Positions 8,631 to 17,794 of a stretch of DNA of 64,000 bases are shown in pieces. A program made the position numbers and the translations under genes. Origin of the DNA: Bifidobacterium canis (GTDB lineage Bacteria > Actinomycetota > Actinomycetes > Actinomycetales > Bifidobacteriaceae); assembly GCF_009727065.1 (NCBI RefSeq), contig NZ_WNLP01000001.1, positions 372,001-436,000 of the forward strand, read 5' to 3'. The first letter of the stretch is position 1. Each line of letters opens with the position of its first letter. The notes under the pieces were generated by a model that saw nothing but the letters and a program-made list of their open reading frames with translations, did no database searches and was not told the DNA's origin.

Positions 8631-11108
8631 TCACTCGTTGTCGCCTGCGGTTGCGGCGGTTGCGGAGAGCATCTGCGTCTCGTCAACCTTGACATCCGGG
8701 TACACCCAGTCGGTGAACTCAGGGATGTCGTAGCCGTTGTCGACAGCGAACTGGAACGCGGTCTTGCGGAACTCGTTCAGCTCGTCGATCTTGGAGGCAT
8801 ACTTGTCGGCGTCGATCAGCTTGAGAGCCTGAGCCTGCAGAGCATAACGATCCATATCGTTGACGCGAACCATGTCGAACGGCGTGGTCGTGGAGCCCTG
8901 CTCCTTGTAGCCGACAACGTGGAAGTTGTCGTGGTTCGGACGATCGTAGATGAGACCACGAACATCCTGTGCATAGGAGTGGTATGCGAACAGAACCGGC
9001 TTGTCGGCGGTGAAGAGATCAGTGAACTCCTCATCGGAGAGAGCTTCGTCGTTCTCAGCGGCGGACTGCAGCTTGAGGAGGTCAACAACGTTGACGACCT
9101 TGAACTTGATGCCCATCTTGTTGAGAGCGTCGGAAGCGGCCATGATCTCCTGGGTAGGAACATCGCCAGCAGCAGCGAGGACGATCTGAACCTCGTCGTT
9201 GTTCTTGGCGTTGGAAGCCCACTTCCACTCGGCGGCGCCGGCTTCGAGCTCAGCGCGTGCCTCGTCGAGGGTGATCCACGTCGGAGCAGGCTGCTTGCCC
9301 GAGAAGATGGCGTTGATCTTGTTGGTGGACTTGAAGCACTTCTCGGCGATGGCCAGCAGCATGTTGGCATCGGTCGCGAAGTAGATGTTCGTCACGTGAT
9401 CGTTGTTGAACGTCTTGTTGATCAGGACGGAGGTCACACCTGGATCCTGATGCGAGAAGCCGTTGTGATCCTGACGCCACACGTGGGAGGAGACCAGGAG
9501 GTTGACCGAGGAGATCGGCTTGCGCCATGGGATCTCACGGACGGTGGCCTCAAGCCACTTCGCATGCTGGTTGAGCATGGAATCGATGACGTGGACGAAG
9601 GACTCGTAGGAGCTCCAGATGCCGTGACGGCCGGTGAGCAGGTATCCTTCGAGCCAGCCTTCGCACTGGTGCTCCGACAGCTGCTCGACAACCTGACCGG
9701 TGACGGCCATGTGCTCGTCGACGAGCGAGGAGAGGTAGCCGTTGTCCCACTGCTTGTTGGTGACCTCGTAGGTCGCGTTCAGGCGGTTGGAAGCAGTCTC
9801 ATCAGGGCCGAAGACGCGGAACGAATCCGGGTTGTTCTTGATGATGTCGCGGCAGTATGCGCCGAGCGAGCGAGGAGCTTCGACCTGGCCCCAGCCATGG
9901 CCGTATTCCTTGACGCCGGTGACCTCGTACTGATCGAGCTCAGGGAGGTTGAGTTCCTGACGGATGCGGCCGCCGTTGGCGTTCGGGTTGGCGCCGATGC
10001 GCAGTTCGCCCTTAGGCATGAAGGCGGTGACGTCTTCCTTGATGGAGCCGTCGGCGTTGAAGAGCTCTTCAGGCTTGTAGGATTCCATCCAGTTCTTGAG
10101 AACCTCGAAGTGAGCCTCGGTGTCGCGGGCGGAAGCCAGCGGAACCTGGTGTGCACGCCAGGAGCCTTCGGTCTTCTTGCCGTCGATGAACTTCGGGCAG
10201 GTCCAGCCCTTCGGAGTGCGGAAGATCAGCATCGGGTAGAACGGACGAGTCATGTCGTCGGTCTGTGCCGCAGCCTTGATATCGCAGATCTCATCGAAGA
10301 TCGTCTCGAAGAGCTCGGCGAAGCGACGGTGGATCGACAGGTGATCCTCGTTGTCGAAGCCAGCGACGAACTCGTATGGGTGATAGCCCATGCCACGGAA
10401 GAAGTCGTGCAGCTCTTCATCGGAGATGCGGGAGAGGATCGTCGGGTTGGCGATCTTGTAGCCGTTGAGGTGCAGGATCGGCAGGACGATGCCGTCGGTG
10501 CGCGGGTTGACGAGCTTGTTGGACTGCCAGCCGGTAGCCAGCGGGCCGGTCTCAGCTTCGCCGTCGCCGATGATGCACGGAACGAAGAGGCTCGGGTTGT
10601 TCATGATCGCGCCATAGGCGTGAGACAGGGCGTAACCCAGCTCGCCACCTTCGTGGATGGAGCCTGGGGTCTCCGGAGCGAAGTGGGAAGGAATGCCACC
10701 CGGGTAGGAGAACTGGCGGAAGAACTTCTGCAGACCAGCTTCATCCTTGGTGATCTTCGGGTAGTACTCGGTGTAGGTGCCGTCGAGGTACGACTGCGAG
10801 GTGCCTGCAGGGCCACCGTGGCCAGGACCCATGATGAACACGGTGTTCTGCTGGTGATCGGCAATCAGACGGTTGATGTGGGCCAGAAGGAAGTTCAGGC
10901 CCGGGGTGGTGCCCCAGTGTCCAACCAGACGGTGCTTCACATCGTCGCGGGTGAAGGGCTCCTTCATCAGCGGGTTGCTACGCAGGTAGATCTGGCCGAT
11001 GGAGAGGTAGTTGGCGGCGCGCCAATACTTGTCCATGCCTTCGATGGCTTCTTCGGAAACCGGGCGATCCAGCTTCTGCCACGGGGTACCAATAACAGGA
11101 TTAGTCAT
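8631..11108 (-). CDS. xfp: Xylulose-5-phosphate/fructose-6-phosphate phosphoketolase
   Basis: TPP-dependent enzyme cleaving fructose-6-P or xylulose-5-P to acetyl phosphate plus erythrose-4-P or glyceraldehyde-3-P; it defines the bifid shunt. It has 825 residues, the full family length, with [40 protein letters not shown], the TPP/Mg motif [15 protein letters not shown] and [18 protein letters not shown]. The start ATG at 11108 ([16 protein letters not shown]) matches the family N-terminus and has AGGAG upstream; in-frame codons up to 11201 look non-coding. Two hairpin terminators follow it before pta. The acetyl-P made here is used by the adjacent ackA/pta products. Confidence 0.97.
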   Translation of the reverse strand: MTNPVIGTPWQKLDRPVSEEAIEGMDKYWRAANYLSIGQIYLRSNPLMKEPFTRDDVKHRLVGHWGTTPGLNFLLAHINRLIADHQQNTVFIMGPGHGGPAGTSQSYLDGTYTEYYPKITKDEAGLQKFFRQFSYPGGIPSHFAPETPGSIHEGGELGYALSHAYGAIMNNPSLFVPCIIGDGEAETGPLATGWQSNKLVNPRTDGIVLPILHLNGYKIANPTILSRISDEELHDFFRGMGYHPYEFVAGFDNEDHLSIHRRFAELFETIFDEICDIKAAAQTDDMTRPFYPMLIFRTPKGWTCPKFIDGKKTEGSWRAHQVPLASARDTEAHFEVLKNWMESYKPEELFNADGSIKEDVTAFMPKGELRIGANPNANGGRIRQELNLPELDQYEVTGVKEYGHGWGQVEAPRSLGAYCRDIIKNNPDSFRVFGPDETASNRLNATYEVTNKQWDNGYLSSLVDEHMAVTGQVVEQLSEHQCEGWLEGYLLTGRHGIWSSYESFVHVIDSMLNQHAKWLEATVREIPWRKPISSVNLLVSSHVWRQDHNGFSHQDPGVTSVLINKTFNNDHVTNIYFATDANMLLAIAEKCFKSTNKINAIFSGKQPAPTWITLDEARAELEAGAAEWKWASNAKNNDEVQIVLAAAGDVPTQEIMAASDALNKMGIKFKVVNVVDLLKLQSAAENDEALSDEEFTDLFTADKPVLFAYHSYAQDVRGLIYDRPNHDNFHVVGYKEQGSTTTPFDMVRVNDMDRYALQAQALKLIDADKYASKIDELNEFRKTAFQFAVDNGYDIPEFTDWVYPDVKVDETQMLSATAATAGDNE

Positions 11109-11601
11109 GTGTGCTCCTGTACTCCTGCACATATGCAATGTGCGATTTGTTTTTCCAATGGACATGGGCTCCGTCATGCCGTTCGGCAGTGGAATCTCCA
11201 TGTCCGATCGCTGATTATGTTACGCGAATATGTTGACGTTTGACCCTTTTTGAGAGGGTATGAGCGAATCTGAGTGGTTTTTTACCGCTTTTGGTCGTTT
11301 TTGCGGGTGATTTGTGAAAATGGCAAATGGTTGAATAAATACAAAAAGTGCCGAAATACCAATGTTTTCTACTGTTTTTGCGCAGTATTGACGTTCGATT
11401 TGTGACGATATCGGGCGGCGTGTTGAAAACAATCGCACATAATGGCGCTTGCCGTTCTGAAATCTATGCTTGAACGCTTAAGCTCAGCGTGAACGGTGAT
11501 GGCACGTGCAAAGAAATGCGCCAGCGGTGCAATGTCGCCTTGCACCAGCACAATGGAGTAGTCGTAAAACCCGAAGATACCTAATATATAAGGGGAGTCA
11601 T
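11109..11601. other. Intergenic region between divergent xfp and guaA
   Basis: 493 bp with no supported coding sequence, AT-rich compared with its neighbours (T runs at about 11278-11285 and 11299-11311). It must hold the promoters of highly expressed xfp (minus) and guaA (plus). I see no riboswitch or clear operator; a loose dyad GACATGG...CCATGTC lies near 11158-11206 on the xfp side. Confidence 0.6.
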
Positions 11602-13163
11602 ATGGCAACAGGTCCTGTGCTCGTCGTTGATTTCGGAGCCCAGTATGCGCAGCTGATCGCACGCCGCGTGCGCGAGGCGAATGTCTATTCCGAACTCGTA
11701 CCGCATTCGATGCCGGTCGACGAGATGCTGGCAAAGAATCCTTCGGCAATCATTCTTTCCGGTGGTCCGGCGTCCGTGTATGAGCCCGGCGCTCCGACCA
11801 TCGACAAGAAGGTCTTTGACGCAAACGTGCCGGTGCTTGGCATCTGCTACGGATTCCAGGTCATGGCCCATGAACTCGGTGGCGACGTCGACAAGGCGGC
11901 ACTCGGCGAATATGGAAAACCGAAGCCGTGATCGATGACCCGCGAGGCATTCTCGATGGTTCACCATCGTTGCAGACCACGTGGATGAGCCACGGCGTCG
12001 CCGTGAACAAGGCACCCGAAGGCTTCGAAGTGCTCGCCCATACCGAGGGCGCTCCCGTGGCTGCGATGGAAGACGACGAACGCAAACTCTACGGCGTGCA
12101 GTGGCACCCAGAAGTCAAGCACACGCCGCTCGGCCAAGACCTCATCGAGAACTTCCTGCACGACTGCGCGGGCATCGATGCCGATTGGAACGCCAAGAAC
12201 ATCATCGACGAACAGGTCGCCGCCATCCGTGAGAAAGTCGGAGACGCTCAGGTGATCTGCGGGCTCTCCGGCGGCGTTGATTCCGCTGTGGCTGCGACGC
12301 TCGTGCACCGTGCGATCGGCGAACAGCTCACCTGCGTGTTCGTCGACCATGGCCTTCTGCGCAAGGGCGAGGCCGAACAGGTCAAGCACGATTTCGTCGA
12401 AGCGACCGGCATCAAGCTCATCGCCGTCGATGCTTCCAAGGACTTCCTCGACGCGCTCAAGGGCGTTTCCGACCCGGAGACCAAGCGCAAGATCATCGGC
12501 GAGAAGTTCATCCGCACCTTCGAGAAGGCGCAGCGACAGGTGATCGAGGAGGCCGGGGCACAGGGCAAGGAAGTCAAGTTCCTCGTGCAGGGCACGCTGT
12601 ACCCGGACGTCGTTGAATCCGGTGGCGGCGATGGCGCCTCGAACATCAAGTCCCACCACAATGTTGGTGGTCTGCCCGACGACATCAAGTTCCAGCTCAT
12701 CGAACCGCTGCGCTCCCTGTTCAAAGACGAGGTGCGCGCCATCGGCACCGAGCTCGGTCTGCCCGACGAGATCGTCTGGCGTCAGCCATTCCCGGGCCCT
12801 GGCCTGGGCATCCGCATCATCGGCGAGATCACGAAGGAACGTCTCGACGTGCTGCGCGAAGCCGACGCCATCGCCCGCGAGGAGCTTTCGAAGGCCGGTC
12901 TCGACCGCGACATCTGGCAGTGCCCGGTGGTGCTGCTAGCCGACGTGCACTCCGTTGGTGTGCAGGGCGACGAACGCACGTACGGCTCGCCGATCGTGCT
13001 GCGCCCGGTCAGCTCCGAGGATGCGATGACCGCCGACTGGTCGCGCATTCCATACGACGTGCTGGCCACGATCTCGACGCGCATCACGAACGAATGCCGC
13101 CAGATCAACCGCGTGGTGCTCGACTGCACGTCGAAGCCGCCGGCCACCATCGAGTGGGAGTGA
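11602..13163 (+). CDS. guaA: GMP synthase (glutamine-hydrolysing), frameshifted
   Basis: Aminates XMP to GMP using glutamine and ATP, an essential step of guanine nucleotide synthesis. The N-terminal class I glutamine amidotransferase has [16 protein letters not shown], the nucleophile Cys in LGICYGFQ and the His/Glu in VQWHPEV. The ATP pyrophosphatase domain follows with the PP-loop [11 protein letters not shown] and the dimerisation domain [13 protein letters not shown], ending [11 protein letters not shown]. The start ATG 11602 has AGGGGAG upstream. The repaired length is 520 residues. The break is at AAAA 11916-11919, where AAAAA gives [16 protein letters not shown]; since guaA is normally needed for growth without guanine, a base-calling error is the likely cause. 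Confidence 0.94.
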
Positions 13164-13178
13164 TTCGGCATGAATCCC

Positions 13179-13210
13179 AGGTGGGTATCTCGATGAGGTA
13201 CCCACCTTTT
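13179..13210 (+). terminator. guaA terminator
   Basis: Stem AGGTGGGTA (13179-13187) / TACCCACCT (13199-13207) followed by TTT, 16 nt after the guaA stop. Confidence 0.85.
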
Positions 13211-13231
13211 CATGTTCTGTGGAAGTTGCGC

Positions 13232-13425
13232 CGTTGCCGATTATGCGGCTGAACCCGCGCAATTGGCAACGAGGATGCCCGTCCATCGGTGTTTTCGCGG
13301 GCGTCTCCGCAGAACTGACCATGAAGGGCCGTTTATTGTCGATCCTGCGGGTTCCGCCGCACAATTGCCAATAGAGAGGCTAGTTCATCGCATATTCTGC
13401 GGTTGTCTACGCGAAATATGCAATA
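13232..13425. repeat. Array A: four 40-bp dyads with 50-52 bp period
   Basis: Four imperfect palindromes, each exactly 17 + 6 + 17 nt: 13232-13271, 13284-13323, 13334-13373 and 13386-13425, separated by 12, 10 and 12 nt. Read outside-in, each half fits YRTNGNNNDTYNYGCGK without gaps, with T at position 3, G at 5 and GCG at 14-16 in every copy. The middles of the two arms often vary together (for example CATATTC versus CATATTT in unit 4), so pairing or two-fold symmetry appears to be kept. The spacers also share a loose CCGTT-like end. No known repeat family is recognised. Confidence 0.85.
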
Positions 13426-13452
13426 AAGGTTTTCCAATGACATAATTATCTG

Positions 13453-13899
13453 ATGAATATCATGAATATCAGAGAGGCGCGCGAATCGGATCTGGATGCA
13501 TTGCTCGAACTGTACCTTGACCTGCACGAGCAATGTGTGCCGGAACATGATGAACGGTTGCGCAATACCTGGACGCGCATAATCGCCGATCCGGACCACC
13601 ATCTCATCGTTTGCGAGCATGGCGGACGCATCGTCTCCTCGTGCGTATGCGTAATCATCCCCAACCTGACACGTGGCGTGCGCCCGTATGCGTTCGTGGA
13701 GAACGTCGTGACGCGAGCCGACGCACGCGGCAACGGATACGCCACCGCATGTCTTGACCGCGCGCGTGAGATCGCAGCGAAGTCCGGCTGTTACAAGATG
13801 ATGTTGCTCACCGGTTCCCATGACCCGAAGACGCTCGACTTCTACCGACATGCCGGCTACAACAGCACGGACAAAACGGCCTTCATCCAATGGCTGTGA
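13453..13899 (+). CDS. GNAT-family N-acetyltransferase
   Basis: 148-residue acetyl-CoA-dependent acetyltransferase of unknown substrate. The GNAT fold is visible: an N-terminal IREARESDLDALLELYLDLHEQ, a central strand AFVENVVTRADARGNGYATACLDRA carrying the RGNGYA acetyl-CoA pyrophosphate loop (Q/RxxGxG/A), and the C-terminal LTGSHDPKTLDFYRHAGY typical of motif B. ATG 13453 or 13462 could be the start; neither has a convincing Shine-Dalgarno. It begins 28 nt after repeat array A and is convergent with the AAA ATPase gene, so it belongs to the accessory interval between the two arrays. Confidence 0.85.
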   Translation: MNIMNIREARESDLDALLELYLDLHEQCVPEHDERLRNTWTRIIADPDHHLIVCEHGGRIVSSCVCVIIPNLTRGVRPYAFVENVVTRADARGNGYATACLDRAREIAAKSGCYKMMLLTGSHDPKTLDFYRHAGYNSTDKTAFIQWL

Positions 13900-13928
13900 T
13901 GGCTTGACCCCGCTGGATGCGTCGGTGT

Positions 13929-15171
13929 TCACGAATCGAGCAGCCAGTCGACGATGTTGCGGATCTCGATGCCATCGGTGGTAGTGCCGAGGCGGAATCT
14001 ATCGAGCGTGAGCACGATTTTCGGGAATGAATCATGCACTGCCTGCAACGGGGCGAGCTCCCGCGTTCGAGTAGTTTCGTCGAGCATGGTTTCGGTGACT
14101 TGGATATAGATTCTGCTGTCGAATCGTTGGGCGACGAAATCAATCTCGCCACTGCGAAGGCTCCCTACATGCACGTCAAACCCACGCCTGCGCAGCTCTG
14201 TCGCAACGACGTTCTCCAATTGGAACCCATAGTCTTGAGAGGAGAATCCGGTCGCGATATTGCGTAAGCCGCAATCTTCCGCATAGAACTTGCGAAGAGG
14301 GTTGAGCATATTTTTCCGCGAAGACCGAATTGCGTGGCCTCGAACAGAATGAACGCGCGCATAAGTCCATCGATGTAGGTCTCAACCGTCTCAGCAGAGG
14401 TTTTGAGTCCTCCGCTCGTGAGTGCTCCGACGATTTTCCGAGTGGAGAACAGATTGCCTGACGTTGAAAAAGATATGCGACGAGACGGTTGAGCAGCGAG
14501 ATGTCGCGAATCTGCAGATGTTGGGCGACATCGCGCAAAATGACACTGTTGTACACAGAGTCCAGTTCGCGCGCGATGCCTTCCTGGGTGAATTCTCGAA
14601 GCGCAAATAACGTGGGCATGCCGCCGAAACGAACATAGTCTGCGAACAATTCATCGTGGGAGAGGCGCGCGCGATCCGGGAATGATGTTCGCGTGAACTC
14701 GAGATACTCTCCGAATGAGAGCGGGTGCACATCTATGGTTGTGGTCCTGCCTGCGAGCGCGGTTGCAAGATCGGTCGAGAGCAGATGCGCGTTCGAGCCG
14801 GTGATGTACACGTCCACGTTCCCAAGTGTGTGCAGTCCGCGCACCACTTTCGGCCAGTCCCTCACCTCTTGGATCTCATCGAGGAACACGTAGCGCATTT
14901 GCGAATCGTCGGATTGGCGCAGCATCTGTTGCAGCTCAGTGGTGAGCTGTTGCGCTGTGAATTCGAGGGGAAGTCCGAACTCGTCGAAACGCTTGCGATA
15001 GATGTTGCGTTCGGGAACACCTTCTGTGAGCAGATGTGCACGGAGCATCTCAAGCAGGCTTGATTTACCGCATCTGCGAATGCCTTGCAAGACCTTGATA
15101 TGTTCGGATCCACGATAAGAATCCAGCAGATGCATATACTGCGGACGGTCGATGTACTGCTTGGTGTCCAT
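13929..15171 (-). CDS. AAA-family ATPase with DUF4143 domain, two frameshifts
   Basis: ATPase of the common 'ATP-binding protein/DUF4143' family, function unknown. Walker A GIRRCGKSSLLEML (about residues 30-43), Walker B RYVFLDEIQEV (about 93-103), sensor YITGSNAHLLS, then the DUF4143 part YVRFGGMPTLF and, at the end, ENVVATELRRRGFDVHVG and GEIDFVAQ, which resembles a PD-(D/E)XK core. The repaired length is 414 residues from ATG 15171 (MDTKQYIDRPQYM). Two breaks must be mended: minus-strand T5 that should be T6 (14467-14471) and A5 that should be A6 (14311-14315). Both repairs give a seamless family sequence (LFSTSGNLFSTRKIVGALTS; FGLRGKNMLNPLRKFY). Flanked by repeat arrays; likely accessory. 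Confidence 0.85.
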
Positions 15172-15409
15172 GTATAATCCCCGTTCTCCAAAACTGTTAA
15201 CTATATCTTACGTTTTATTGGGATAGTGTATAAATATCAATTATAACTGACAGATTTGGCGACTGTATAGTGAAGTGTAAGATATAACTTATGGATTGAA
15301 AGTTGCGGTTGTGTTCTTGGAAGTGAGATGGCGCTGTTACTGCTCGACACGCTATTTCTGAGTTGAGGCTACCGTCGAACAATACTGACGATAATATGGC
15401 ACGTTTCGT

Positions 15410-16390
15410 ATGCTATTGCGTGTGGCAAAGCAGAAATCAACACAGAGAAGTAGACGCGAAGTCGAACGTTTGGCCCGGATTGTGGCGAAAGAATACGACT
15501 ACGCGGCATTCTGCAGAAAACGTGCGATGCTCGTTCCCACCGGCACCGCGTTGGTTGTTTTGGGCATAGCGCTGAGCTTCTTCGGTTCCCTCCTTCCGGC
15601 GTTGCCGCAATCCGATGCGAAAGTGCTCGGAGCTGGAATGGACTGGCTCATCAAATTCCTCTCAAAAGAGGTCATCGAAACCGATTATGCGGAAAAACAC
15701 GTTGGCGCGGCTCTTCTTCTGCTGACGTGCATAGTCGCCGGACTGCTCATATTGAGACACGCGCGTACCATGCTTCATGAATTTCAGGCGGCGCATCCAT
15801 ACATCAACCACGGACTGCCCCAAGATCAGGCCGATGTGTTGAACACGCGCGGCAGACGCTTCCAATGGGCCGGCGGAACGATCATTGCCATAAGTGCGGT
15901 GGCATATATCATCGGCAGATTATGCGGAATACCTTTCTCGGGCTCCACGTCTGCGAGCGTGCTCTCCGGATGCGTGCTGACGTTGGCGTGCCCCGGCATA
16001 TGGTTTGCCTTGCATGGCGAATGGGTGAGGGCGACCACCGGGATTTTCGCATATAACTGTTCCGCCACCAACAGGCGAAGCGTGTATGAGATCGACGTGA
16101 ACGAACAGGAGCCGCTCCGCTCGCTGCTGCTCGCAGAAAAATATGAGTTTTTACGATGCTCACTCCACGGTAATACGGTATTCGCATGCTGCGCGGTATT
16201 GTCAGCCGCCATGTTCTTCCTGCCCACACTTGAATCTCCGGCATGGTGGGTACCGCTCGCAATTGGCGTCATCATTCGATACCTCTACGGCAGGCATGGA
16301 GTGAAGAACGCTGAACGATTGTTCTACAAAGTCGCGCAGGAAGATGCGAAACTCTCCATTGGCAAAACCGCGAGCAAATCCGCAAATTAG
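15410..16390 (+). CDS. Hypothetical membrane protein
   Basis: 326-residue protein not recognised as a known family. The cytoplasmic N-terminus is basic (KSTQRSRREVERLARIVAKEYD); hydrophobic segments lie at about 43-65, 98-116, 155-170, 180-200, 250-270 and 278-292, so it should sit in the membrane. The C-terminal residues (about SIGKTASKSAN) are encoded by DNA that is itself a unit of repeat array B (16357-16396), so its end may have been created or altered by the repeat. The ATG at 15410 has no clear ribosome binding site; GTG 15422 is an alternative. It is divergent from the AAA ATPase gene. Confidence 0.7.
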   Translation: MLLRVAKQKSTQRSRREVERLARIVAKEYDYAAFCRKRAMLVPTGTALVVLGIALSFFGSLLPALPQSDAKVLGAGMDWLIKFLSKEVIETDYAEKHVGAALLLLTCIVAGLLILRHARTMLHEFQAAHPYINHGLPQDQADVLNTRGRRFQWAGGTIIAISAVAYIIGRLCGIPFSGSTSASVLSGCVLTLACPGIWFALHGEWVRATTGIFAYNCSATNRRSVYEIDVNEQEPLRSLLLAEKYEFLRCSLHGNTVFACCAVLSAAMFFLPTLESPAWWVPLAIGVIIRYLYGRHGVKNAERLFYKVAQEDAKLSIGKTASKSAN

Positions 16391-16549
16391 ACAATGAAGA
16401 TGGCCGTTCATCGTCTAATTTGCGGAACATGCCGCAGAAAAGACGATACGTAGCTGCCCGTTGTCAGTTGTGCGGATGCTCGCGCACAACTGACAACGGG
16501 CAGACTGGTTATTGCATAATCTGCGAAAAGACTCGCAGAACTGACAATA
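16357..16549. repeat. Array B: four 40-bp dyads of the same family
   Basis: Units at 16357-16396, 16409-16448, 16459-16498 and 16510-16549, again 17 + 6 + 17 nt with 12-, 10- and 11-nt spacers. The third unit is the most regular: an outer 20-bp perfect repeat TGCCCGTTGTCAGTTGTGCG / complement at 16455-16474 and 16483-16502. The first unit overlaps the last codons of the membrane protein gene. Half-sites obey the same ungapped 17-mer pattern as array A (for example TATTGTCAGTTCTGCGA, CATCGTCTAATTTGCGG). The array lies between convergent genes. Confidence 0.85.
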
Positions 16550-16568
16550 AGAAGATAGACGTTCATTC

Positions 16569-17774
16569 TTATCTGTCGTTGCGAACATAGTCGTTCGCGC
16601 CGGTGGCGAGACGATTCAGCCCGTCGATCACCAGATCGGCGCGCGTGCCAAGATTCATGCGCAGGAAGCGAACGCCGTTCTCACCGTAGATGCCGCCGTA
16701 AGAGAGTATGAGGCCGGTGTGTTCGCGCAGATAATCGCAGAACCGTTCGGCGGTGGCGTCTCCCACGCGGTCAAGGAGTCCGGAGCAGTCGATCCACGCC
16801 AGATAGGTGGAATCGGAGGGCACCATGTGCAATAGTTCTGCGCAGCGCTCGCCGATGACGCGATTCGCATAGTCTTTGTTACGTTGCGCCACCTGGCACA
16901 GTTGATCGAGCCAATCCGCGCTATGCTCATAGGCGGCGATCGTTGAGAACACCGCGAAATCGTTCGGCTCCGCCACCTCGTCGGTGTTGACTCCGCGCAC
17001 TGCGCGTGCACGCAGGCCGGCGTCGTCGCAGAAGAAATACGCGGACTGCAATCCGGCCACATTGAACGCCTTCGAGGGGGAGGAGCAGGTGACGCTAATG
17101 CGCCGGTTCGTCTCGCTCGCCGCTGCGAATGGCGTGTGCGTGAGGCCGGGGCGGATCACATCGCAGTGGATTTCGTCGCTGATGACGGTGACATCATATT
17201 TCGCGCACAGTTCTCCGATGCGCGCAAGATCGTCGCGACTCCACACGTTTCCGCTCGGATTGTGCGGGTTGCATACGATCATGAGACGGGCGAGGGGGTC
17301 GGAGAGCTTGTTTTCGAGGTCGTCGAAATCAATCGAATACTCGCCGTTGCTGTAGATGAGCGGATTATTGAGCACGCGACGCCCGTTATTGACGATCGAA
17401 TTCGTGAAGATGTTGTAGACCGGCGGCTGGATGACCACTTTCTCGGCGACGTTGGTCAGCGAACGCACGAGTGAGGAGATCGCCGGAATCACGCCGGTGG
17501 TGAATGTGATGTGCGTAGGGTCCACATCCATGCCGTAGCGCGTCTTCCACCAGTTGGCGATCGCCGTGCTCCACTCGTCCGGGATGTCGGTGTAGCCGAA
17601 CGTGCCGTTGGCCACACGTTTTTTCAGTGCTTCGGTGATGCACGGCGCGGTCTGGAAGTCCATGTCGGCCACCCACATCGGCAGCTCGCTGTCCGCGACG
17701 TTCCATTTCATCGACGAGATCGCCGTGCGATCCACCGGTTCATCGAATTGGGGTATGCGTTCCGTGATATCCAT
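16569..17774 (-). CDS. PLP-dependent C-S lyase, MalY/PatB family
   Basis: Fold-type I aminotransferase-like enzyme of 401 residues, most similar in pattern to MalY/PatB cystathionine beta-lyases, which release homocysteine or sulphide from C-S amino acids. Visible motifs: MKWNVADSELPMWVADMDF at the N-terminus (typical of this group), FTTGVIPAIS, VCNPHNPSGNVWS, ISDEIHCDVI (PLP Asp) and CSSPSKAFNVAGLQ, in which the Lys binds PLP, then FLRMNLGTR (carboxylate Arg). The start is ATG 17774 (MDITERIPQFDEP) with AAGAGAA upstream. It follows the DUF3737 gene by 20 nt and is probably cotranscribed with it. Confidence 0.88.
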   Translation of the reverse strand: MDITERIPQFDEPVDRTAISSMKWNVADSELPMWVADMDFQTAPCITEALKKRVANGTFGYTDIPDEWSTAIANWWKTRYGMDVDPTHITFTTGVIPAISSLVRSLTNVAEKVVIQPPVYNIFTNSIVNNGRRVLNNPLIYSNGEYSIDFDDLENKLSDPLARLMIVCNPHNPSGNVWSRDDLARIGELCAKYDVTVISDEIHCDVIRPGLTHTPFAAASETNRRISVTCSSPSKAFNVAGLQSAYFFCDDAGLRARAVRGVNTDEVAEPNDFAVFSTIAAYEHSADWLDQLCQVAQRNKDYANRVIGERCAELLHMVPSDSTYLAWIDCSGLLDRVGDATAERFCDYLREHTGLILSYGGIYGENGVRFLRMNLGTRADLVIDGLNRLATGANDYVRNDR

Positions 17775-17794
17775 GGGTTCTCTTTTCTCACTTC

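Noticed and set aside
8919-11243. 774-codon open frame antisense to xfp
   Set aside because: It is the complement-frame shadow of a strongly conserved gene in GC-rich DNA; its product has no recognisable domain.
13232-16549. Repeat arrays as a CRISPR locus
   Set aside because: The units are diverged palindromes with 10-12 nt spacers that are themselves similar; there are no identical repeats, unique 30-nt spacers or cas genes.
13232-16549. Repeat arrays as integron attC sites
   Set aside because: No GTTRRRY/RYYYAAC ends and no integrase; the units stand in tandem rather than one per gene cassette.
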